Shown here: positions 20,855-30,931 of the stretch, piece by piece
Numbering within the stretch: the first letter of the stretch is position 1
Layout: each line of letters opens with the position of its first letter
Source of the DNA: Fagopyrum homotropicum
Lineage: Eukaryota > Streptophyta > Magnoliopsida > Caryophyllales > Polygonaceae
Reading direction: 5' to 3'
DNA: 64,000 bases
Assembly (NCBI GenBank): GCA_033239125.1
Contig: BSWB01000001.1
Span: forward strand, 142,243,981 to 142,307,980
The notes under the pieces: model-generated
Seen by the model: only the letters and a program-made list of their open reading frames with translations
The model's database searches: none
What the model was told of the DNA's origin: nothing
Position numbers and translations under genes: made by a program

Positions 20855-21155
20855 TTTAGGGCTAGAACGTGATTCTTCCTTTCCTCGTGCTATTCTCCAA
20901 GTTAGCACATCCTTAGCTCCTAGGAATGTCCTCAATTCATGGACATGCTCAATCAAACTCCATCCTTGCTCAATTCCGTTCGGAAATAGCTCTTAATTGC
21001 CTACAATCAACATAAAGCTTGTGTAGATCTCTATATCGACATTATAGACAAACTAGCTCACAAATGTATCAATGCTTAATCAATGACTATCAATATGGAT
21101 GAAATACACTTAGAAAACGTGCCTAAAATATCACAATATTTCATGCTAACAAATA

Positions 21156-22400
21156 ACCCCATACTTGCCACTTGCTTCTCCCTAAGCAAGGTCTTTCAAA
21201 AGCTTTTAAAGCAAAAGTTAGGATGAAATATGTGTACCTTCTCAAAGCAAAACTTCTTTTGGATGAATGTGCCTTCTAATCAATAGATCATTCTCAAATC
21301 TTGCTTCATTCGTTTACAAGACTTTCATATACTTAATCAAAGAGTAAAGAGTGAAGAAAGTTCATGAATCAATTAAACTTCCATATAAACATCATAACCT
21401 TCAAACATTATCAAAATCAATCATAAAAAACTTCAATTTAGATCACCAAGTCATATAACATTCTTTTGATCTTAAGGACTTTTCAAACAAGGTCTAGAAT
21501 GTGGAAAGGGGAGGAAAACTTTAAGGAATATGGTGCATGAATCCGGGAAAGTGGATAACTACTCTTTTCTTCTTCTCTTGCGGTTTCCGCAACACCTTCA
21601 ACTTAGAGCTTCGCTCTCTTCTTTTCATTTTTCGACTTTACTTTTGGAGTTATGGATAGAGGTGCACAAAAACCGAAGCCTAGGAGATTGGCGGTTCTCA
21701 ATTTTTATAAGATGCCTCAAACCCTTAGCGCACATACCATAATCCGCTAGGAATATCGCTCAATCCGACTTTGGCAAGACACAAACACCCGGCTATGTGA
21801 ATGGTGTCGAGTTACTCATCATCATGATTGACTTCCTCAAACCTACAATTTCTTTCTATTCTTTTGATTGCAAATAATTGCTTTCAAGGCTCTCCCACAT
21901 CAAACATGCCAATATCAATCAACTCCTCCAAATTCCCGGATAGGTAAAGGAGGCCATTATTTCAATGAGGGGCTAAATGATCAAAGAAAGAAGAAAGAAA
22001 ATCGAATTGCCTTAATCATCTTAACAAGAAGTATAAGAACTTATAGTGTGATTTCAACCTTATTTTCTCAACATGATTTAAGTAACATTCATCACATTAT
22101 GAAACTTGCAAAAGAGGTATAATCAACTCATTCAATTTCTTTTCAATTCACTATTCGTTTAAGCATGCAATTGTCATCAAACTCAATTCACATGTAGCGA
22201 TTATCATAGAAATCCTCTCTATCCTTAGAAGCACAAAATTTTCAAATTTTTCAATTTTTATGGGTTTTTCAAACTCTTTTTCATGCAATGCAATAATGAA
22301 ACATGCAACAATATAATGAACATGCAACATAGTCTTAATAGAAGCAATCAAAGTGAGTAAGAGTTATTACAAACTTTTAGTCACACCTCACCCCATACTT
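21156..22400 (-). other. conserved noncoding 3' module of Gypsy A
   Basis: Bounded by identical 11-mers AAGTATGGGGT (minus strand) at 21156-21166, the polypurine tract by the LTR, and at 22390-22400. The separation is 1234 bp; element B has the same pair 1228 bp apart. Inside, both share blocks such as the GACTTTGGCAAG(A/G)CACAAACACC-like stretch near 21767 (34608 in B). No ORF is conserved. It may be an untranslated structural or packaging region; function unknown. Confidence 0.7.
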
Positions 22401-22523
22401 GGAACAAACATTGTCCCTAATGTTCAAATAAAAGAAAAAGAAGAAAAGAAAGAAAAAAAAAGAAAGAAAAAGAAACTCACAAAATGGCGGTGGAGCGGCT
22501 AAAGCTGTCGGTCATCATCATCG

Positions 22524-24087
22524 TCACTGCGGTGGAGGCGGGAATGGAGAGAAGCTAGGGTCATAGTACCGCCCGAATTGCTGGCGGTAGACATCCCTTA
22601 TCATATGGTCGAGGTCATCCATGCGTTCATCTCTCGCGTCAGCTCGGATCTCCAAAGCTCCCACCCTATCAGAAAGGCTGGTAGCCCACTCTGGCATCTG
22701 CTCGTACCAACCTGGAGCCTGGTTGTACCACCCCGGTGCATCTGACGGTGTTGGTGCTGGTGCTGGTGGTGCCTGTGCAGACCATGGATGTGGAGCTCCG
22801 TACCATGCAGGAGGGGTCTCAATCCAAGTGGGTCTCTCGCTCACGCTGGCGCGGCGAGAAGATGATCCTGAAGCTCTGGCGGGACGTGGAGAACGTCTAG
22901 GCATATCATAAGCTATGTCCGGATGATCCAGAAACGTGCCAAAGTCCTGCTCAGCTCCTCCTCCTCCCTCATACTGATCTCTTATCTCCTCCTTCTCAAC
23001 TACAGGCGGTGGTGGGACATATGGAGGAGCTGCAATCCTGTTCGCATGCATAGCAGCGAACGTCTCCTTCCAATTATGGCGTCCAACCATAATGGAATAC
23101 TCTGGGAGCCACTCAATGCCCCTCCCTGTCCTGCTCTCCCATGGCATAGCTGCATAAGGTGGACCTCTATGGGTGGGGAAGATGAGACCTCTAGTCATGA
23201 AGGCCTGAAGTCCTAGGGGTACATCAGAAATACGTGTACATGCAGAAAAATCTACCCCTAACATCCTAGCAAGGTGGGTGACTATCCCACCATATCCAAT
23301 GTTGCCAGCCCTCTTGTTCTTTAGCTTGCTCATGGTAGCAGCTAAGAGGGTGGCGCAGTCAGCAGGTCGTCCATACAGCATGGAGTACAGAAGGAAGAGC
23401 TCATCCGTCTTGATCTTCTGAGGTGTCTCCGTCATAGGAAAGAGACACTCAGAAAGTACCCGGTGAGCAATCTTCAAGGCTAAGTGATACATCAACTTAG
23501 CCTTGGTATCAGCTGGTTGCCAGTGGTCCTCGCTGGCATAAATCATGGCTACCTCCTCCCAGAAATCCTTGGCGTAAACGCCGTTGGGGAAACGACCATT
23601 GAAGGTCTCCTGGAACCCAAAGAAGGTTCCAAACTCCCGGATGGAGAAATCATAGTTTCTTTCCATCAGACGGAAAGAAAATGTCCTATTAATATAGTTG
23701 TGCTCAAAAGACGTCACAACCTCTCTAGTAATCTCCTCGTAAGCGTCCTTTCGGATAGCCGAAAAGACGATAAGACCGGCTCTATCTAAGAGCCAAGTAA
23801 GGTCATCTACGATATGAAGAGGAGCTAAATCCTCCAACATTAGGTACCTAGGTCCTATAACAGCCCTCTTATGGATCCTCTCTAAGGCGTCGAGATGATC
23901 CTCGTGAATGGTTGGTACCCTAGGGCTAGGAGGTGATGGTGATAAAGGTGATGATGGAGGTGAAGGGGATGAAGGTGGGGGTGCTCTAGAGGATGAAGAG
24001 GAAGAGGGGTTGCCCTTCCTTTTTATTCTTATCTTTCTCCTTGTTCTTATCCTTATTTCTCCCGGAAACTCTCCTCACAAAATCCAT
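22524..24087 (-). CDS. Athila-type ORF (ATHILA ORF-1 family) downstream of pol, one frameshift
   Basis: The 438-residue frame from Met at 23840 is open upstream to about 24075. A likely start at 24087 (MDFVRRVSGRNKDKNK) joins it through a 1-nt shift near 24020. Regions: a basic Lys-rich N-terminus, a Ser/Pro-rich linker, then the conserved body with RAVIGPRYL, REFGTFFGF, IAHRVLSECLFP, DELFLLYSMLYGRP and NIGYGGIVTHLARMLGV. A Pro/Trp-rich low-complexity stretch (PGWYNQ, PGWYEQ) and a predicted helical end follow. The pattern matches the Arabidopsis retrotransposon ORF-1 (ATHILA) family from memory. No membrane span is seen. The function of these proteins is not established. Element B lacks this ORF. 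Confidence 0.78.
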
Positions 24088-24099
24088 TACTATTGAAAA

Positions 24100-24672
24100 C
24101 CACGGTCTGTTCTTGGTGTTCCACAGCCGTGGAAGTGACAGAGACCGTGGTTCGTCTCGATTTTTCTCAAAACTCATCAGATAATCACCAAACTCAGCAG
24201 TCAATCAGTCCTATGCTAATTCCTTCCAATTTCAATCAGTTCTCCTACAAATGCTAGCAAAAACGAAGCTGAATTGACAAAGATAGAGAAAGAACCAAAA
24301 ACCTAGGTTTTTGGATTTTAGAATCCGAATTGTGCTTTCTCCGGTGGTTTGCCGCTCGATTTGTTGCTTGGATCTCGTTGGTGATCGGATTTGCTTCAGT
24401 TTGGGTCGAAGAATCGTTGAAAATGATTAACGAACGAAGAATTAAGGTGAGGGGCGTGATTTCGGCGAAATAGGGCGTGGAAAAGCTTTGTGATGTTGTG
24501 TTTTGTGAAGAACGTGGTTTATATAGTGGCCGGCAAAATTTTTGAAAACCACGGTCTATCGGGGGGTTCCACGGCCGTGGAATTGTACGGAACCGTGGTT
24601 TTTGTGATTTTTCAAAGGCTTTTGGAAATTACGGTCACTGTAGCTGTCACGGCCGTGGTTTAGGCCGTGGAA
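24100..24672 (-). repeat. two half-site / palindrome / half-site units between integrase and Athila ORF
   Basis: Unit 1: CCACGG 24100, CCACAGCCGTGG 24121-24132 (one mismatch), CCGTGG 24145. Unit 2: CCACGG 24549, perfect CCACGGCCGTGG 24569-24580, CCGTGG 24593. Another palindrome-like site, TCACGGCCGTGG, is at 24647-24658, with a half-site (GGCCGTGG) near 24663. Left half-sites start 20-21 bp before the palindrome. Confidence 0.88.
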
Positions 24673-24916
24673 CTCTCTGTAATGCTCCAAAGTCCAAGTT
24701 TCGTCACTTTTCTTCAAGATTACTCTTCCCCTTTCCTTTTCCACTGTTCCTACATCCAAAAACACGAACATACCGGAGGTATCGAAGGCAAAACAAAGCA
24801 AAATCGTCTAAACTAAACTAAAATATGAATCGAAAACAAAAAACGTAAATGCAATACCTTGGGTTGCCTCCCAAGAAGCGCTTTGTTTAAGGTCCGTAGC
24901 TAGACCATACTCGCAC

Positions 24917-26425
24917 TTATTCGAGTGCGGTGGGTGCGAACTCTTCAGCTTGGAGTTCCGGCGTATACTTCTTGAGTCGTTGACCGTTCACCTTAAAGCT
25001 TCCGCCCGCTTCACCCCATACTTCAACTGCACCATGGGGGAAAATACGTTTGATTAGAAAAGGTCCGGTCCAACGAGATTTAAGCTTACCTGGAAAGAGA
25101 CGAAGCCTTGAATTGAAGAGGAGAACTTGATCTCCTTCTTTGAAGTCCTTTGGAATGATATGCTTATCATGCCAACGCTTTGCTCTCTCCTTATAAATCT
25201 TGGCGTTTTCATAGGCGTTCAAGCAGAGTTCTTCAAGCTCATTAAGGTTCAAGAGACGCTTCTCTCCCGCTTCCTTCATGCTGAAATTCAACCACTTGAT
25301 GACCCAAAACGCCTTGTGATCTAACTCTACCGGTAAGTGACAAGACTTCCCATACACAAGGTTGTATGGTGTGGTTCCTATGGGAGTCTTGTACGCAGTC
25401 CGGTACGCCCACAATGCATCATCAAGCTTCAAGGACCAATCCTTCCTAGTCCTTGAAACCATCTTCTCTAGGATTCCTTTGATCTCCCGGTTTGAGATCT
25501 CAACTTGTCCACTAGTTTGTGGATGATAAGGGGTGGCGATCTTGTGAGTAACCCCATACATAGCTAGAAGAGCTTCAAAGCGCCGGACAATGAAGTGAGA
25601 ACCTCCATCACTAATGATAGTCCTTGGCATCCCAAATCGTGGAAAGATGGTCTTGTTAAAGAACTTGACCACTACCATGGCATCATTGGTGGGAGAGGCA
25701 ATTGCTTCCACCCATCTAGAAACGTAATCCACCGCCAAGAGTATGTATTGGTTTCCACAAGATGATGGGAACGGTCCCATAAAATCAACTCCCCAAACAT
25801 CGAAAATCTCCACCTCTTGGATGTTATTGAGAGGCATCTCATTCCTCCTAGAGATATTTCCTGTTCTTTGACAAGCATCGCAGCAGGAAACAAAGGATTG
25901 CACATCTCTAAATAAAGTAGGCCAAAAGAATCCAGATTGCAATACCTTAGCGCTAGTCTTGTTCGAACTAGCGTGTCCTCCACAAGGTAGTGAATGACAA
26001 TGGCGGATGACACTTTGCATCTCATCTTCCGGCACACATCGCCGAATGATGCCATCCGGACCTCTCTTAAAGAGGAGAGGTTCATTCCAAAAGTATTCCC
26101 GGATATCCTTAAAGAACTTCTTTCTTTGTGCGTAGGATAATCCGGGCGGTATCTCCTGACAAACCAAATAGTTAACAAAATCAGCAAACCATGGTTCGTT
26201 ACCTTTGGAGATCACATCGATGCACTCCTCAATAATGTGTAGGTGTTCGTCCGGGAAGGAGTCATCTATAGGTAGATGGTCGTCCTCTAGATGTGTTAGG
26301 CGACTCAAATGATCCGCAACAGAATTTACCGAACCCTTCTTGTCGCGGATCTGTAGATCGAATTCTTGTAGGAGAAGAATCCATCTAATTAGCCTTGGCT
26401 TCGCATCCTTCTTTGCAAGGAGGTA
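24917..26425 (-). CDS. Gypsy A RNase H end and integrase
   Basis: From the frameshift near 26426 the frame runs through the RNase H end (VADHLSRL) and a complete integrase to 24917. Counting from Met at 26308, the zinc finger is HCHSLPCGGHA...CDACQRTGNIS, and the catalytic triad is D175 (GVDFMGP), D234 (IISDGGSHF) and E270 (GQVEISNRE), giving D(35)E spacing. The C-terminal part has FNSRLRLFPGKLKSRWTGPF. It would insert element cDNA if joined to the rest of Pol, but the upstream frameshift isolates it. Confidence 0.93.
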   Translation of the reverse strand, partial: YLLAKKDAKPRLIRWILLLQEFDLQIRDKKGSVNSVADHLSRLTHLEDDHLPIDDSFPDEHLHIIEECIDVISKGNEPWFADFVNYLVCQEIPPGLSYAQRKKFFKDIREYFWNEPLLFKRGPDGIIRRCVPEDEMQSVIRHCHSLPCGGHASSNKTSAKVLQSGFFWPTLFRDVQSFVSCCDACQRTGNISRRNEMPLNNIQEVEIFDVWGVDFMGPFPSSCGNQYILLAVDYVSRWVEAIASPTNDAMVVVKFFNKTIFPRFGMPRTIISDGGSHFIVRRFEALLAMYGVTHKIATPYHPQTSGQVEISNREIKGILEKMVSRTRKDWSLKLDDALWAYRTAYKTPIGTTPYNLVYGKSCHLPVELDHKAFWVIKWLNFSMKEAGEKRLLNLNELEELCLNAYENAKIYKERAKRWHDKHIIPKDFKEGDQVLLFNSRLRLFPGKLKSRWTGPFLIKRIFPHGAVEVWGEAGGSFKVNGQRLKKYTPELQAEEFAPTALE

Positions 26426-28110
26426 CCGATCGCAGCATGATCCGAGTAGACAATCACCTTTGCACCTACAAGATAAGAGCGAAATTTGTCAATAGCATAA
26501 ACAATGGCTAAAAATTCCTTTTCCGTAGTGGCGTAGTTGAGCTGCGCTTCATCTAGCGTCTTGCTAGCGTAGTATATGGCATGGGTTCGCCCTTCCTTTC
26601 TTTGTCCAAGAACAGTTCCTATAGCTACGTCACTAGCATCGCACATAACCTCAAAGGGAAGGTTCCAATCCGGAGGTTGAATAATAGGTGCTGAAATTAG
26701 AGCTTCCCGGATCATGTTAAACGCATCCAAGCATTCCTGCGAAAACTCAAAAACTGCATCCTTCATCAATAGATTAGTTAGCGGTTTTGATATTTTTGAG
26801 AAATCCTTTATGAAGCGCCTATAGAACCCAGCATGTCCTAGGAAACTTCTTATCCCTTTCACCGAAGTTGGGGGAGGAAGCTTCTCTATAGTCTCTATTT
26901 TCGTCTTATCCACCTCTATGCCTCTACTAGAGATTAGGTGTCCTAATACAATTCCTTCCTTTACCATAAATTGACACTTCTCCCAATTAAGAACTAGGTT
27001 AGTGTCTTCACACCTTTGTAATACAAGAGCAAGGTTAGAAAGGCAATTGTCAAAAGAGGAACCGTATACGGAGAAGTCATCCATGAAGACCTCCATGATT
27101 TCCTCTATATATTCGGAGAAGATGGCCATCATGCACCTTTGAAAGGTGGCTGGGGCGTTGCAACGCCCGAACGGCATCCTCCTATAAGCAAACGTACCCC
27201 ACGGGCACGTAAACGTGGTCTTCTCTTGATCATCCGGGTGTATCGGAATCTGAAAGAAACCACTATATCCATCAAGATAACAGAAATGAGAATGTTGTGC
27301 TAACCTTTCAAGCATTTGGTCAATGAATGGCAATGGGAAGTGATCCTTCCTCGTCGCATTGTTAAGCTTGCGGTAGTCTATGCACATCCGCCATCCCGTT
27401 ACGGTTCGGGTAGAAATGAGTTCGTTGTTCTTGTTGGTGATGACCGTCATTCCTCCCTTCTTCGGAACTACTTGAACCGGACTCACCCACTTGCTATCGG
27501 AGATAGGGTAGATGATACCTGCATCAAGAAGTTTAAGAATTTCCTTCTTGACAACCTCTTTCATGGTCGGATTCAACCGCCTTTGAGGTTGTCTTGAAGT
27601 CCTAAAGTCCTCTTCCATTAATATTTTATGCATGCATAGGGAAGGTTTGATTCCTACTAAGTCTTCTATAGTATAACCTAAAGCTTTCCTATGTTTCCTA
27701 AGGACAACCATAAGCTTACTATGTTCATCTATGGTTAGATCGGAACTAACAATAACCGGATAAGTAGAGTTAGGTCCTAGAAAAGCGTACCTTAGATGTG
27801 TAGGAAGTTGTTTCAATTCCATTGCTTTCGGAGCTTCCAATGGTTCTTGAGAAGCATCTGATGGTTCCTTAGAAGTGTCTAAGGAAGTAGAAGGTGTAGG
27901 AGAAGAATCAAGAGAAGTTAAAGAAGAGGTACGATCACCTTCTTCCACGGCCAGAATCACAGTTTCCCTACATCCTCCACGGCCGTGGTTTAGGGCGTGG
28001 AATGTGGTTATGGGTGCTCTGTTTCCTCCACGACCGTGTAACCCTCTGGAGTGAGCCACGCTTTGGTTGGTGAAATCCACGGCCGTGGAATATAGTGTAT
28101 GGTTGTGGAT
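26389..28110 (-). CDS. Gypsy A reverse transcriptase and RNase H (frame broken at both ends)
   Basis: Counting from Met at 28080, RT shows WVSPVQVVPKKGG, GWRMCIDYRKLN, LDGYSGFFQIPIHP and the catalytic box FMDD at about 332-335. MPFGRCNAPATFQ has Arg where Leu is usual. RNase H has CDASDVAIGTVLGQ and VYSDHAAI, then a 1-nt deletion near 26426 ends the frame. Upstream it is in frame with the protease ORF but separated by a TGA (28111-28113) at the edge of the palindrome array. The N-terminal part of this frame is the translated array (HGRG, NHGRG). Confidence 0.92.
   Translation of the reverse strand: MHNHTLYSTAVDFTNQSVAHSRGLHGRGGNRAPITTFHALNHGRGGCRETVILAVEEGDRTSSLTSLDSSPTPSTSLDTSKEPSDASQEPLEAPKAMELKQLPTHLRYAFLGPNSTYPVIVSSDLTIDEHSKLMVVLRKHRKALGYTIEDLVGIKPSLCMHKILMEEDFRTSRQPQRRLNPTMKEVVKKEILKLLDAGIIYPISDSKWVSPVQVVPKKGGMTVITNKNNELISTRTVTGWRMCIDYRKLNNATRKDHFPLPFIDQMLERLAQHSHFCYLDGYSGFFQIPIHPDDQEKTTFTCPWGTFAYRRMPFGRCNAPATFQRCMMAIFSEYIEEIMEVFMDDFSVYGSSFDNCLSNLALVLQRCEDTNLVLNWEKCQFMVKEGIVLGHLISSRGIEVDKTKIETIEKLPPPTSVKGIRSFLGHAGFYRRFIKDFSKISKPLTNLLMKDAVFEFSQECLDAFNMIREALISAPIIQPPDWNLPFEVMCDASDVAIGTVLGQRKEGRTHAIYYASKTLDEAQLNYATTEKEFLAIVYAIDKFRSYLVGAKVIVYSDHAAIGTSLQRRMRSQG
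27945..28108 (-). repeat. translated palindrome array in Gypsy A protease-RT linker
   Basis: Perfect CCACGGCCGTGG at 27977-27988 and 28077-28088, CCACGACCGTGT at 28028, and half-sites at 27945, 27957, 27995, 28056 and 28103. Spacings to the palindromes include 27957 to 27977 (20 bp), 28056 to 28077 (21 bp) and 28083 to 28103 (20 bp). On the minus strand it is read as LHGRG and NHGRG. It sits between protease and RT, as does the array in element B. Confidence 0.9.
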
Positions 28111-29427
28111 TCATACGTTTTCTGCTTCGTCGTGGAGTTTCTCAAACTCCTCTTCACATACTTCTTCTTGTGCTTCTAAGGCCTCAATTGCCTCATTGCA
28201 CTCCTCTTCTTCCCCTACATCCATTAGACTCATAGTAATAAACTTTTGCAAAGGATCTTTGAAGAGAATAGCACTTACCTCCTCTCTAGACAACCCCTCT
28301 TCATCTTGGATATTGAATATATCATCATCAAAGATTGGCTCCTTCACTAGAGTGGAAAGAACGAACTCTACCTTCTCTTCTCCTATGTCAAAGGCGAGTC
28401 TAGCATTCTTGCAATCGACTATGCAGCCGGAAGTTGCAAGAAACGGTCTTCCGAGTATAATCGGGACCGGACTATCTGCGGGAATGTCAAGCACGACAAA
28501 ATCAATGGGAACAAAGAATTTACCTAGCTTGACTGGGACGTCTTCTACAATACCGACGGGACGAGTGATGGATCGATCCGTCATGTACAACGTCATCTTC
28601 ACCGGTTTAGGGTTGCCTAAACCGATCTTCCTACATAATGCAAGTGGTATGATGCTCACACTTGCTCCCAAGTCACATAATGCATCATATGTGACATCTC
28701 CCACTCCTATGGGAATACAAAATGACCCCGGATCCTTTAGCTTTGGGGGCATTTTCTCCTTCATGGTCTTGATGAGATCCGAAGAATCCGAACTCATCTT
28801 AACCTCTCCAAAATCCTCTAACTTTCTCTTGTTAGAGAGGATCTCCTTTAAGAACTTGCCATAAGCCGACATACCTACAATATCATCAATGAAAGGTATA
28901 TTAATATGCAGCTTGCTCATGAGTTCTATAAACTTACCAAATTGTTTATCTAGGCACGCTCTCGCTCGAGATTGAGGGAATGGTAGGGGAGGTTTGTAAG
29001 CCGGAGGAGGAACGTAGACATCTTCCTTCTCCTTCCCCTTCTCTTTGTCTTTCTCAACGGAGACTTCAACAAACTTAGGTTGCGGATCGGTGGTAGTCAC
29101 TCCGCTCCTAGTTGTGATTGCCATCACCCTTCCCTTTGGGTTGTCCTCCGTTTTTCCTGGAAGTTTCCCTTGATTCCTAGGAACTTCCTCTGCATGAGTA
29201 AACATCTGGTTTTCTAAAACCTTTTGGGCTTTATCAACCTTAGTTATGTGATCATCAACCTTGATGATGCGAGTCTCTAACCCTTGAAGCTTTCCTAAGA
29301 TCGTCTCCAACATGGGATCGGGCTTCTCCTTCCCCGAAGTGCTCCCTCCATTAGATGTTTGCCCCTGGCTTTTCAAAGGAGTAGAGGAAGAGGAAGGTGG
29401 AGTTAGTGAATTTGATTGGAAGGACAA
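28111..29427 (-). CDS. Gypsy A protease region
   Basis: 438 residues. A low-complexity Ser/Pro/Gln start and a coiled region (LGKLQGLETRI) precede PPPAYKPPLPFPQSRARA and the helical LMSKLHINIPF. The aspartic-protease site is CDLGASVSIIPL, with catalytic Asp at 252 (DLGA in place of DTG/DSG, as in many plant Athila/Tat proteases), and then IILGRPFLATSG. The C-terminus is acidic. It overlaps the gag ORF by 25 nt in another frame, and ends in TGA at 28111. In element B the same region is one uninterrupted frame, so both interruptions look like decay rather than programmed signals. Confidence 0.9.
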   Translation of the reverse strand: MSFQSNSLTPPSSSSTPLKSQGQTSNGGSTSGKEKPDPMLETILGKLQGLETRIIKVDDHITKVDKAQKVLENQMFTHAEEVPRNQGKLPGKTEDNPKGRVMAITTRSGVTTTDPQPKFVEVSVEKDKEKGKEKEDVYVPPPAYKPPLPFPQSRARACLDKQFGKFIELMSKLHINIPFIDDIVGMSAYGKFLKEILSNKRKLEDFGEVKMSSDSSDLIKTMKEKMPPKLKDPGSFCIPIGVGDVTYDALCDLGASVSIIPLALCRKIGLGNPKPVKMTLYMTDRSITRPVGIVEDVPVKLGKFFVPIDFVVLDIPADSPVPIILGRPFLATSGCIVDCKNARLAFDIGEEKVEFVLSTLVKEPIFDDDIFNIQDEEGLSREEVSAILFKDPLQKFITMSLMDVGEEEECNEAIEALEAQEEVCEEEFEKLHDEAENV

Positions 29428-30830
29428 GAGTTACCGGAGTTTTGTTGATTGGAGCGCCAATTGTTGTTGTTTGAACCCCTATTGTTGTTCCAATTATTGT
29501 TCCGGTTGTTGTTGTTGCCATTCCAATTATTCCGGTTGTTGTTCTGGTTATTGTTGTTGTTGTTGCGATTGGTATTCTCACCACTGTTGTTGTTGTTGCC
29601 CAAGTAGCCAACATCGTTTCCTTGTTGCTTTGGAAAGTTGGTCTTTATAGCTTCCTTCAACTCTTTGATCTCATTGTTGAGGGAGAAAATTTGATTTTGA
29701 GCTTCATGTGTGAGCTTTGCTCCTTGCTCCACACGATTTCCCTCTACCTTCCGGTGGGAATACTTCTCTATGACCCTTGCTTGCTTCTCAATGAAGTCCC
29801 AAGCGTCATCTTCCCTCATGTCCATGAATGTACCACATGAGAGGGATTGGAGCTTGAATTGTGTCTCCACATCCAGCCCCTTATAGTATATCTCCAAAAG
29901 TGCGAGTTTGGATATGCCATGATGAGGGCAATCCAAGAGCAAATCCTGAAACCTTTCCCAAGATTGAACCAAACTTTCGTTAGATCTCATGGAAAATGCA
30001 TTAATCTTACCTTTAAGTTCCGCCGTTTTGGATGGCGGAAAGAACTTAGTGAGGAACTCCGTGGAAAGGTCTTCCCACGTGTCTAGTTTCCCACTAGGAA
30101 GAGCTTGGTACCAAGACAATGCTTTCCCTTTCAAGGAGAAGAAGAAAGGCTTGAGCTTATAGTTGTTGGTAGTTGCGTTCTTCGGCCTCATTGTCTCCAT
30201 CATACACTCAAAGTTTTGTAAGTGTTGGTGTGGAGATTCAGCGCTTGTTCCGCCAAATTGGTTTTGGCGAACAAGAGTAATAACTTGAGGGTTGAAACTA
30301 AACCCTTGTACATCATCAGCATCAAAGTTCACACCTAGACGGCGTGGTTGCTGCGTTGGATCCATCCTTTGGCCAAGAGTTCTTGGCTCCTCATCCACAC
30401 GTTCGATCCCTGCATTCCTAGGTGGAACACGGCGATTTGCAGCTGCCCGTGGATGGAATGGATTCACATTGATCGTTGGATCAATTTCCTCTACCGGTGG
30501 CATGGAGGAGTCGCTATCCTCATTAGATGAGTTGGCTCTAACCAATCTTCCCGGTCTCCTCCTTTTCTTTTTCTCCTTAAGGCTGTTTATCTCCAACCTC
30601 ATTTGGAACATCATGTCCATTAGATCGTCAACTTTCATTTGGTGACGATCCATTTCTTCTCTACGTGTCTTCTCACTCCATTGGAGTTGAGCTTCTTTCT
30701 CCACTAACTCCGATTGAAGATCACGTTCGTTTTCTTCAGCCATTTTCTTTTCCTTACGCTTTTGCCTTAAAGTCCTCTCAAGCTCTTGATCAAGAGGTAA
30801 GAGGTCCTCGGTGTTCCTAGACCTGCGCAT
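29403..30830 (-). CDS. Gypsy A gag
   Basis: 475 residues starting MRRSRNTEDLLP, 78 nt downstream of the PBS. It has a charged coiled-coil N-terminus (to about 100), an Arg/Pro linker with LGQRMDPTQQPRR, and a retrotransposon-gag capsid core: HQHLQNFECMMETMRP, LSWYQALPSGKLDTWEDL and EFLTKFFPPSKTAELKGKI. The C-terminal stretch is Asn-rich with no CCHC zinc knuckle. The frame ends at 29403 by a frameshift relative to element B. The Asn-rich coding creates a Cys-rich antisense frame that is not a gene. Confidence 0.92.
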   Translation of the reverse strand: MRRSRNTEDLLPLDQELERTLRQKRKEKKMAEENERDLQSELVEKEAQLQWSEKTRREEMDRHQMKVDDLMDMMFQMRLEINSLKEKKKRRRPGRLVRANSSNEDSDSSMPPVEEIDPTINVNPFHPRAAANRRVPPRNAGIERVDEEPRTLGQRMDPTQQPRRLGVNFDADDVQGFSFNPQVITLVRQNQFGGTSAESPHQHLQNFECMMETMRPKNATTNNYKLKPFFFSLKGKALSWYQALPSGKLDTWEDLSTEFLTKFFPPSKTAELKGKINAFSMRSNESLVQSWERFQDLLLDCPHHGISKLALLEIYYKGLDVETQFKLQSLSCGTFMDMREDDAWDFIEKQARVIEKYSHRKVEGNRVEQGAKLTHEAQNQIFSLNNEIKELKEAIKTNFPKQQGNDVGYLGNNNNSGENTNRNNNNNNQNNNRNNWNGNNNNRNNNWNNNRGSNNNNWRSNQQNSGNSCPSNQIH

Positions 30831-30907
30831 GCACTCAAAGAGATATCAAATAACAAGGGAGAAGCTCCCAAGCTTGACAACCGATAACCGAATTCGGCCT
30901 AAACCAA

Positions 30908-30925
30908 ATCCCCGGCAACGGCGCC
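30908..30925 (-). other. primer-binding site of Gypsy A, tRNA-Asp type
   Basis: Minus strand TGGCGCCGTTGCCGGGGA begins six bases from the 5' LTR. This PBS is typical of plant Athila/Tat elements. Confidence 0.9.
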
Positions 30926-30931
30926 AAAAAC

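Larger units (their letters stand above)
19446..21151 (-). repeat. Gypsy A 3' LTR
   Basis: On the plus strand it starts TGTTCGCC and ends GCTAACA, adjoining a polypurine tract (minus strand AAGTATGGGGT, 21156-21166). A minus-strand TATA box sits at 20595-20604. Palindrome clusters lie upstream of it (20681-20854) and downstream of it (20036-20088). Confidence 0.93.

Noticed and set aside
22151..22351. Short minus-strand ORFs in the 3' noncoding modules of A and B
   Set aside because: Not conserved between A and B at the protein level; only DNA blocks are shared.
28111..28113. TGA between Gypsy A protease and RT as programmed readthrough
   Set aside because: No such stop in B and no readthrough context recognised; a mutation is more likely.
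29403..29427. Gypsy A gag/protease overlap as a programmed frameshift
   Set aside because: Element B has the two regions in one frame and no slippery site was evident, so decay is simpler.
29312..29650. Cys-rich plus-strand ORF (many CC and C-x-C)
   Set aside because: It is the antisense of the Asn-rich tail of the Gypsy A gag (minus strand); the Cys richness is simply complementary to Asn codons.
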